From Ardenticatenaceae bacterium (GTDB lineage Bacteria > Chloroflexota > Anaerolineae > Promineifilales > Promineifilaceae): a DNA stretch of 64,000 nucleotides. Where the stretch lies: contig JACKBV010000006.1 of the NCBI GenBank assembly GCA_020634315.1, positions 186,001 to 250,000 on the forward strand, written 5' to 3'. Positions 59,401 through 64,000 of this stretch are shown in pieces (within the stretch, counting starts at the first letter, position 1; each line of letters opens with the position of its first letter). A model generated the notes under the pieces. The model did not search any database. It was not told the origin of the DNA and worked only from the letters and a program-made list of their open reading frames with translations. Both the position numbers and the translations under genes were made by a program.

Positions 59401-59893
59401 GCGGGCGCTGCAAGTGACGTACCAACTGGGGCAGACACTTTTTGCCTTGGGGCAGGCGTACCTGGCCCAAGAGCAGTTTGCGCCAGCCGTCACTTGTTTT
59501 GCTGAAGCAGACTCATTGTTGGCGGGGATGGATGTCGAGTTGGCGTTTCGCGCTCGTGTCGGCGCGGCACAGGCGCAAACGGCGTCGGGGGCACAAGATG
59601 GGGCGCTGCTGGCTGCTTTGCTGGCTGAGGCGGATGCTCCCTGGCAGCGAGCCTGGGTGCTGGCGGCGCAGTTGGCGCTGACCGAGGCGGACGAAGCGCT
59701 GCGCCAGGAGGCGGCGCTGTTGTTTCGTGAATTGTATGCTGCTGTGCCCCGCGATGAATACGGCCGTTTCTACACGCACATGACCGGCGAAACTTTGCCA
59801 ACTCCGCCAGTCCCGCCTTTGCCCGATTTGGTGCGGCAATATTATCCCGATGACCTGGACGGTTTGCTGCACACGCTGCTTGCGTCCTCATGA
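56486..59893 (+). CDS. BTAD-AAA-TPR transcriptional regulator (SARP/LuxR-like, 1135 residues)
   Basis: Large regulator. Residues about 8-100 form a winged-helix-like domain (LFGPFSLEF, RRKTRALLGYLIADGRAYNRQLLADWF). BTAD at about 105-250 (DVVWVDLLLFSRLL ... YRGEFLEGL ... LLEEGQAHLIRLYAQLGQREAAL). AAA ATPase from about 272 with Walker A ASAGGGKTR (near 305-313), Walker B LILVDDLQWADAASLQLF. About residues 660-1020 are TPR units (GDWDEAEAVYRQGLAL, GRYAEALEWLAQALAAS, GQHEAALTAYQSALAMQ, GNLTQALDHHLQALLL). This is the MalT-like/SARP architecture that senses a ligand and activates promoters on ATP binding. Targets are unknown. Several palindromes fall in it. Confidence 0.88.
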   Translation: MVDLEFTRKIRLFGPFSLEFTRSAEADSVEAASSALRRKTRALLGYLIADGRAYNRQLLADWFCATADDPARALRMLLSRVRTGVGAESITVERDRIRFNADVVWVDLLLFSRLLAGDLHTCALADLETAVSLYRGEFLEGLTLNDAPEFEIWLLGERTRLRNQYERALLTLVNRHQAAGEAAAALPYAQRLVQSNPLLEEGQAHLIRLYAQLGQREAALAQYEQCRHFLQQELAVVPAPELQALYEDIRAGRGVSSGGPMKTAVSPPQSFAAVEFVGREAELAQLQRAWNEAENGRSQTIIITASAGGGKTRLVQAYAQQLPAVTFAHAVCYESTQAAPYTPWIHLLEMMLAKHGRRHLSTMPDHWRAELARLLPALAGELAPIGTSGQVTHLFHAVAHLLLAAAQPMLILVDDLQWADAASLQLFHFLAQQLRRYAETAVLLIGTVRSEESGDNPALLTLLHDLPRAGQYVQMSLPPLTAVAIDQLLAQQWPDLPVGYRTPHLRDKLLRATGGNPLFVSEIIRELSQAETLPQTLPVPPSMHDLIQRRLQRLSASGRQVIETLAVLDNPGSALLLQQISARSDEETVTALEMGLRWRLLSETSAAAEYDFNHDLMRTAVLAQLSQARLRLLHRRAAQALQAAAVAPDRLVYHWGMAGDAAQEGHYALLAGTAAAAIYANEEAVHYLRLAAARLTDLAQRADALGYLGNVLILVGDWDEAEAVYRQGLALFVATTDRQRQAQFAGALGQVMSRRGRYAEALEWLAQALAASEAVDDTAGMARYVGTMGIVHFLRDELQQALACYQEALDLERAIDNQVGMALWTGNIAGVYNQMGQHEAALTAYQSALAMQRELGLKQAAAIALGNIGNVYHQLGNLTQALDHHLQALLLRHELGDKAGVAIALSVLGDDYAALGAQDAALACYGAALAVDAAVGRADGLAASLTDLGVMALRRDDGARAILLLETAVTRLRALQVTYQLGQTLFALGQAYLAQEQFAPAVTCFAEADSLLAGMDVELAFRARVGAAQAQTASGAQDGALLAALLAEADAPWQRAWVLAAQLALTEADEALRQEAALLFRELYAAVPRDEYGRFYTHMTGETLPTPPVPPLPDLVRQYYPDDLDGLLHTLLASS

Positions 59894-59896
59894 TGA

Positions 59897-60286
59897 TCAG
59901 GCCAGGCCAAGCTGACGCAGCAGGCTGCCCGCGTCGTAAAACAGGGCGATGTGACAAACCTGGTCTTGTGCCAGGCGGCAAATGAGAGCCAGGGGCAAGG
60001 TGACGACACGCCCGGTGGGTGGAATGCCCATGAAGTGGTTGTGGTGACGGCCGTTTACTGTGATGGTTAAAGCCGCTGCCGACTCATTGGCAATCAGGTT
60101 GTTGATGGTACATTCCCCCTGAAAGCTGTCGTGGAAAAACGTGGTTAGGATTGACGTAACGGTGCTTTTCCCCTCAAAAACTGCTTCTTGCGCATGATCG
60201 ATCAAGGTGACTTGATCACATAAGGGTGCTGTTTGCGGCTGTGTTACCAGTTTGCGCAAAACGGCCGTTATGGGTTGCTGTGCCAT
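59897..60286 (-). CDS. NTF2/SnoaL-like fold protein
   Basis: 129 residues. TVTSILTTFFHDSFQGECTINNLIANESAAALTITVNGRHHNHFMGIPPTGRVVTLPLALICRLAQDQVCHIALFYD matches the SnoaL/NTF2-like polyketide-cyclase or ester-cyclase pattern, where the helix-then-strand order forms a hydrophobic pocket. GIPPTGRVVTLP is a typical segment of SnoaL-type ester cyclases. No activity can be assigned. AAGGAGGTGGAG immediately before the ATG at 60286 is a strong SD; the longer frame from 60448 runs through a GCGGTG repeat and is rejected. It converges on the BTAD regulator with 3 nt between stops. Confidence 0.72.
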   Translation of the reverse strand: MAQQPITAVLRKLVTQPQTAPLCDQVTLIDHAQEAVFEGKSTVTSILTTFFHDSFQGECTINNLIANESAAALTITVNGRHHNHFMGIPPTGRVVTLPLALICRLAQDQVCHIALFYDAGSLLRQLGLA

Positions 60287-60348
60287 TTCTCCACCTCCTT
60301 GCCCGTACCATAGCAGAGAGATGTTTCCAAAGACGTATCCATGTGGAG

Positions 60349-60417
60349 GCGGTGAGCGGTGGGCGGTGGGCGGTGAGCGGTGAGCGGTGGGCGGTAATCG
60401 GTAATCGACGGTGCGGT
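60349..60417. repeat. 7-bp tandem repeat (GCGGTGR)
   Basis: About seven head-to-tail units of GCGGTGA/GCGGTGG, followed by three decayed ones (GCGGTAA, TCGGTAA, TCGACGG). Located upstream of the SnoaL-like gene. Probably slipped-strand expansion; the codons readable through it (SPPTAHR) are not a real protein. Confidence 0.85.
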
Positions 60418-60462
60418 GGTTTATGGCTGAGGAGAGGCGGCACGCCACCGCGAATGAAAGCC

Positions 60463-60518
60463 AACCTCCCGGAGGTTATCAATGGCAGGCTCGCCGCATG
60501 AGATGAACCTCCGGGAGG
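60463..60518. repeat. Composite extragenic repeat, CCTCCCGGAGG arms
   Basis: CCTCCCGGAGG and CCTCCGGGAGG arms enclose ATGGCAGGCTCGCCGCATGA, the same centre as at 27387-27442 and, inverted, 20651-20707. It lies between the SnoaL-like gene and azlD, close to the azlD 3' end. Confidence 0.85.
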
Positions 60519-60558
60519 TTATTTTCAAGGAAGTTTGGCGGGTGATGGGGTATGGGTG

Positions 60559-60876
60559 TTAGCTGAGCCATGCTTGCAGCAGCCACAAGACGATCATGCC
60601 GATGCCGATTGTCCAGAGGACATTTTTGCTGCGCCAGGCGACGACGGCGGCGACAAGTCCGGCCAATAAGCGTGCATTGCCTAATGACAGGTCCAATGTG
60701 CCGTTGGGTTGGAGCAGTATGGGGAAGACGATAGCGGAGAGAACGGCCGTTGGCACATAGGCTAAACTGCGCTGAACGACAGCGGGGAGTTGTACACGCT
60801 CTAGCAATAGCAGCAGGACGAGGCGAATTGCATAGGTGATGATGCCCATGCCGATGATGGCGATCCAAAGATTCAT
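60559..60876 (-). CDS. azlD: AzlD-family branched-chain amino acid export subunit
   Basis: 105-residue membrane protein with about four helices (LWIAIIGMGIITYAIRLVLLLLL, ALVPTAVLSAIVFPILLQ region, LLAGLVAAVVAW, VLWTIGIGMIVLWLL). It carries the AzlD mark ITYAIR and AYVPTAVLSAIV. It is the small partner of the AzlCD exporter for leucine, valine or azaleucine-type amino acids. The ATG at 60876 overlaps the azlC stop (ATGA), the usual arrangement. Exported substrate is not proven. Confidence 0.9.
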   Translation of the reverse strand: MNLWIAIIGMGIITYAIRLVLLLLLERVQLPAVVQRSLAYVPTAVLSAIVFPILLQPNGTLDLSLGNARLLAGLVAAVVAWRSKNVLWTIGIGMIVLWLLQAWLS

Positions 60877-61559
60877 GCACGCACCTCCACCCACATGCCG
60901 ATAAGAATGCCGGTGAGGGCGGCTGCCATCAATCCCAATTTATAGGGCCAGGCATTGGTGAGGACGGCGACCAATCCGGCGGCGATGGCGGCTGCCAGAT
61001 GCGGCCGTTTCGCCAGCGAGGGGGTAATGAGGCCGAGAAAGGTGAGCGCCAATGTGAAATCGAGCGACCAACTGGCGGGCACTTGTGCGCCAAGGAAAAT
61101 GCCGACTGCTGTGCTGCTTTGCCAGCATGTCCACAGGGTAATTCCTGCGCCCAAGAAATACCAATGTTTGTGCGTCGCTGCCGTTTGCGTGTCCTGATAA
61201 TGCAGGATGGTCATGGCATACGCTTCGTCGGTGAGCAGGTAGGCGAGCAGCCAACGCCAACGCGCAGGCAGTGTGCGCACATGTGGCGCGAGCGAGGCGC
61301 TGTAGAGCATGTGGCGCAAGTTGACGATGGCCGTGGTGAACCAGAGAACGGCCGTTACCGTTCCCGCGCCAATTAACTGCACGCCAATCAGCTGCGCCGA
61401 CCCGGCAAACACAATGGCCGACATGGCTTGTGCCACGGCTGGGGGTATCCCGGCAGCCAGGGCCAACACGCCATAAATTAAGCCAGACGGCATCACCCCC
61501 AGCGCAATGGGCAATTCGGCTTTAATGCCCGCCAGCAGTTCAGAGCGTGGTGTTGTCAT
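60873..61559 (-). CDS. azlC: AzlC-family branched-chain amino acid exporter, large subunit
   Basis: 228-residue membrane protein with six to eight hydrophobic segments. The N-terminal ELPIALGVMPSGLIYGVLALAAGIPPAVAQAMSAIVFAGSAQLIG is the AzlC/LIV-E signature, and the mid-region WLLAYLLTDEAYAMTILHYQD matches. It works with AzlD, whose gene overlaps it by 4 nt. The ATG at 61559 is chosen; a GTG two codons upstream is possible. No SD is evident. The 150-nt stretch towards the citrate synthase gene contains nothing I recognise. Confidence 0.92.
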   Translation of the reverse strand: MTTPRSELLAGIKAELPIALGVMPSGLIYGVLALAAGIPPAVAQAMSAIVFAGSAQLIGVQLIGAGTVTAVLWFTTAIVNLRHMLYSASLAPHVRTLPARWRWLLAYLLTDEAYAMTILHYQDTQTAATHKHWYFLGAGITLWTCWQSSTAVGIFLGAQVPASWSLDFTLALTFLGLITPSLAKRPHLAAAIAAGLVAVLTNAWPYKLGLMAAALTGILIGMWVEVRA

Positions 61560-61719
61560 GCCCACAGTTTAACGGATGTGGTAGGGAAAGAGTAGAAACG
61601 CGCTGTATACCATGCTCAACAGAGCGAAGTATCCCGTTTCCCAGGTCAAGGCGTAAAGGTTTTTGGGATTCTTCGCTCCGCAGATTCCGTTCAGAACAAC
61701 GATCTCAGTTTTCCTGTAT

Positions 61720-62862
61720 TTACCGGTTTGCCAGTGGAACCCACTGCCGATCGGTGTCGCCGTTGTAGGCGGATTGGGGGCGAATGAGACGGCCGTTTTG
61801 CTGCTGCTCAAAACAGTGTGCCAGCCAGCCGCCGACACGCCCAATGGCAAATGTGGGCGAAAAGAGGTCGGTGGGGAGTTCCAGCCCATGCAGCAGCAGC
61901 GCCGTGTAAAATTCGACGTTGGTTTGCAAGTTGCGTCCTGGTTTGTAGTGGGCGAGCAGGGAAACGGCCGTTTCCTCTACCTGTTTCGCCAATTCATACA
62001 GCGCCATATCCCCATCTGCCTGATACATCCTGGCGGCTGCCTGGCTCAACACCTCGGCACGTGGATCACGCACTTTGTAGACGCGATGCCCGAAGCCCAT
62101 TAACCGCTCCCCTGCTTCGATTTTGGCGCGTAGATAAGGCTCGGCGTTAACGGCCGTGCCAATCTCAAACACCATATCCAGCGCCGGTCCCGGTGCGCCG
62201 CCATGCAGCGGCCCTTTTAACGCGCCAATCGCGCCAACAATCGCCGATACCAAATCAGATTGCGTGCTGATGATTGTGCGGGCGGTGAACGTAGAGGCGT
62301 TCAAGCCATGATCGCTAACGGTAATCAGGTAGGTGTCCAGCCCACGCACACGCGCGGCGTGTGGCACATCACCGGTGAGCATGTAAAGGTAGTTGGCGCT
62401 GTGGCTCAATTCCAGGTTTGGCGCAATCGGTTCCTGTCCCTGGCGCAAGCGCCAGTAAGCGGCAACGATGGTTGGCAGCCGGGCGACAATGGCTTGTGCT
62501 TGCTGGTAGGAGTCGGCTTTGGGCAAATTGAGGTCGAGCGTGCCTGCGCCCATGCGCAAGGCATCCATCGTTGGTAGCTGCGCTTGTGCGGCCGCTCGCA
62601 GTAACTGAATGGTGGCGGGCGGTAACGGCCGTAACGCCGCCAATTCCTGGGTAAAGGGAGCTAACTCGTCGGCTGTTGGCAATCGATCATGCCACAGCAA
62701 ATAGAGCATCTCTTCAAATGTAGCCTGTCCGGCTAACGCTTCTAGCGGGAATCCGGCAATGATCAATTCGCCGATTTGCCCGTTGACGCTGCTGAGGCGC
62801 GTCGTCGCGGCAACGACGTTGTCCAGACCGGAGGCTGTTTGCGGGGGAGGTGGAGTTGTCAT
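61720..62862 (-). CDS. Citrate synthase family enzyme
   Basis: 380-residue class II-like citrate or 2-methylcitrate synthase. Catalytic blocks are DHGLNASTFTARTIIST (His), GPLHGGAPGPALDM and GFGHRVYKVRDPRAEVL (His of the oxaloacetate pocket and Asp in the later region). Length is standard, and the short N-terminus (NVVAATTRLSSVNGQIGELII) is like that of the two-gene citrate synthases of Actinobacteria/Chloroflexota. The acyl acceptor (acetyl- or propionyl-CoA) cannot be decided. SD AAAGGAAAAACAC. It is divergent from another citrate synthase homologue with an HTH; the two may form one enzyme or be paralogues. Confidence 0.93.
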   Translation of the reverse strand: MTTPPPPQTASGLDNVVAATTRLSSVNGQIGELIIAGFPLEALAGQATFEEMLYLLWHDRLPTADELAPFTQELAALRPLPPATIQLLRAAAQAQLPTMDALRMGAGTLDLNLPKADSYQQAQAIVARLPTIVAAYWRLRQGQEPIAPNLELSHSANYLYMLTGDVPHAARVRGLDTYLITVSDHGLNASTFTARTIISTQSDLVSAIVGAIGALKGPLHGGAPGPALDMVFEIGTAVNAEPYLRAKIEAGERLMGFGHRVYKVRDPRAEVLSQAAARMYQADGDMALYELAKQVEETAVSLLAHYKPGRNLQTNVEFYTALLLHGLELPTDLFSPTFAIGRVGGWLAHCFEQQQNGRLIRPQSAYNGDTDRQWVPLANR

Positions 62863-62878
62863 GTGTTTTTCCTTTGGG

Positions 62879-62911
62879 AGACATGACAGGTTTCACCAAC
62901 CTGTCATGTCT
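62879..62911. repeat. 14-bp inverted repeat in the divergent citrate synthase region
   Basis: AGACATGACAGGTT and AACCTGTCATGTCT, perfect 14-bp arms with loop TCACC. It begins 16 bp upstream of the minus-strand ATG, so it would form in the 5' leader of that mRNA if transcribed, or mark a binding site. No T-run. Confidence 0.7.
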
Positions 62912-62915
62912 AATC

Positions 62916-62972
62916 TTGTTGAATCTTATTGATTGGATATAATGTTGTCAATATTGATTTTTAAATCAATAT
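62916..62972 (+). promoter_or_regulatory. Promoter and operator-like palindrome of the HTH citrate synthase
   Basis: TTGTTG (62916-62921) and a perfect TATAAT (62938-62943), with a 16-nt spacer. Just downstream ATATTGATTT and AAATCAATAT (62951-62972, 2-nt centre) are perfectly inverted, covering the predicted start near 62950. A dimeric regulator, perhaps the HTH of the encoded protein, could bind there. Confidence 0.6.
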
Positions 62973-63025
62973 AACTCGATTTGTGCAGCAGCAAGTAAAA
63001 CCCATTTGGCAAAAGGATTTCGTCA

Positions 63026-64000
63026 ATGACGCACGAGCAGCAATACCTGACAGCAAAAGAAGCGGCAAACCGATTGGGAATTAGTGTGGCGACTTTATAC
63101 GCTTATGTCAGCCGTGGGCTGATCCGTTCGGAGGGGACAGACGGCAAAAGCCGCGCACGCCGTTATCGGCGCGAAGATGTGGATGCGCTGCGGCAGCGCA
63201 AAGAGGCGCGGCGCAATCCGGCGCAGGCTGTAGAAACGGCGCTGCATTTTGGGGCGCCGGTATTGACAAGCGCGATTACGTTGATCGAAAACGGCCGTTT
63301 CTATTATCGTGGTCATGATGTATTAACTCTGGCTCAATCACATCCTTTTGAAGAAGTGGCTGCCTTGATCTGGCGCGGCAACTTTGATGTTGAAGGTTTA
63401 TTTCCTGCTGACAGCGCTTTGTCTGTCCTGCCGCCATTTCTGGCGCAGCTGCCGCCCATTGAAGCCTTTCAGGCGGCGCTTCCTTTGGCGGCCGTCCACG
63501 ATTGGGCTGCATATGATTTGACGGCAACGGCCGTGCCGCAGACCGGCGCACGCATTGTGACATTGTTAACGGCCGTTGCTACCGGGCAGCCTGTAGGCGA
63601 CACCATTGCCGCAGCCTTACAGCAGGCATGGACACCCCAACAGCCTGCTGCCCATGCCTTGTTGAACGCGGCGCTTATCCTCTGTGCCGACCATGAGCTG
63701 AACGTTTCTTCGTTCACGGCACGTTGTGTGGCGTCGGCGGCGGGTAATCCATACGGTGTGGTGTTGGCCGGATTGGCTGCATTGCAAGGGGCAAAACATG
63801 GCGGTTATACAGAGCGCGTGGAAGCGTTTTTGCGTGAGGTCGAGATGTCCGCCGATGCCCAAACGGCCGTTCTCAGCCGCTTGCGGCGTGGCGAAGGGAT
63901 TCCTGGCTTTGGTCATCGTCTGTATCCGCAAGGGGATCCCCGCGCACAACTGTTGTTACAGATGGCACGCGAGATGTTTCCCGATGCGCCGCTATGGGCA
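63026..64000 (+). CDS. Citrate synthase family protein with N-terminal MerR-like HTH (3' end cut by window)
   Basis: 325 codons to the window edge, no stop. Residues about 7-55 are a MerR/excisionase-like helix-turn-helix (LTAKEAANRLGISVATLYAYVSRGLIRSEGTDGKSRARRY REDVDAL). The citrate synthase domain follows: FYYRGHDVLTLAQSHPFEEVAALIW, then the catalytic LCADHELNVSSFTARCVASAAGN, GLAALQGAKHGG and GFGHRLYPQGDPRAQLLL. Catalytic histidines are in place, so it can be an enzyme that also senses or binds DNA. It is divergent from the second citrate synthase gene. SD AAAAGGATTTCGTCA is modest. Not shown whether it binds its own promoter. Confidence 0.9.
   Translation, partial: MTHEQQYLTAKEAANRLGISVATLYAYVSRGLIRSEGTDGKSRARRYRREDVDALRQRKEARRNPAQAVETALHFGAPVLTSAITLIENGRFYYRGHDVLTLAQSHPFEEVAALIWRGNFDVEGLFPADSALSVLPPFLAQLPPIEAFQAALPLAAVHDWAAYDLTATAVPQTGARIVTLLTAVATGQPVGDTIAAALQQAWTPQQPAAHALLNAALILCADHELNVSSFTARCVASAAGNPYGVVLAGLAALQGAKHGGYTERVEAFLREVEMSADAQTAVLSRLRRGEGIPGFGHRLYPQGDPRAQLLLQMAREMFPDAPLWA

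Noticed and set aside
59897..60448. 183-aa version of the SnoaL-like protein
   Set aside because: The extra N-terminus is translation of the GCGGTG tandem repeat; the strong SD points to the ATG at 60286.
1..64000. tRNA, rRNA or riboswitch
   Set aside because: I looked for cloverleaf, GGTTCGANTCC-type and common riboswitch cores and saw none I could support; a covariance search would be needed to exclude small RNAs.

Overview
The window is a dense, housekeeping-plus-signalling stretch of a bacterial chromosome. I infer a member of the Chloroflexota (Anaerolineae/Caldilineae-like). The inference rests on gene style: very large multi-PAS and TPR-GAF histidine kinases, a BTAD-AAA-TPR regulator, a zinc-ribbon Ser/Thr kinase next to scpA, GEVED/beta-propeller secreted proteins, and two divergent citrate synthases. 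There is no rRNA to prove it. I see no tRNA, rRNA, CRISPR array, transposase or prophage gene.

Layout. 0.2-5.4 kb is a sulfane-sulfur gene set: a rhodanese/persulfide-dioxygenase fusion, a TusA-like carrier, a DsrE2-like protein, a rhodanese, a DUF442 phosphatase-like protein and a SulP permease. 5.4-9.8 kb holds a PAP2 phosphatase, a Cys-less redoxin, an alcohol dehydrogenase remnant, a 22-bp palindromic tandem array, a DUF5680 protein, a CheY-like regulator and a TSUP permease. 9.9-18.1 kb holds uvrB (with an apparent one-base frameshift), an LLM oxidoreductase, an epimerase, an AI-2E-family permease, a 58-aa acidic protein, radC and an unknown protein. 18.1-25.1 kb carries a hybrid kinase, a frameshifted response regulator and a 1363-residue kinase. 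25.4-43.5 kb is mixed metabolism and cell biology: acylphosphatase, a ROK kinase, acyl-CoA dehydrogenase, YggS/YggT, NUDIX, Dtd, a nucleotidyltransferase, VanZ, ScpA with a Ser/Thr kinase, and a GT39-like protein. 43.6-53.4 kb is a phosphorelay and cyclic-nucleotide cluster: three kinases with near-identical transmitters, three receiver proteins and a receiver-cyclase. 53.7-64 kb holds greA, lysS, an EamA transporter, the BTAD regulator, an NTF2-like protein, azlCD and two divergent citrate synthases, the second cut by the window edge.

The most unusual signals are at the level of DNA. First, the palindrome ACGGCCGT, usually extended to AAACGGCCGTTT, occurs roughly 95-100 times by my hand count. 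It lies in genes and between them, where about one copy would be expected by composition. In proteins it appears as ETAVS, NGRF or KRPF depending on frame. It resembles the HIP1 phenomenon of cyanobacteria but with a different core. Second, a composite extragenic repeat (CCTCCGGGAGG hairpins plus TCGGATTAGCAATCCGA hairpins) repeatedly ends in a Shine-Dalgarno and ATG, and directly abuts four unrelated genes, as if it were a spreading 5' leader. Third, two genes have TATAAT exactly 6 nt before the ATG, predicting leaderless mRNAs.

All functions are from motif reading only. No database search was run.
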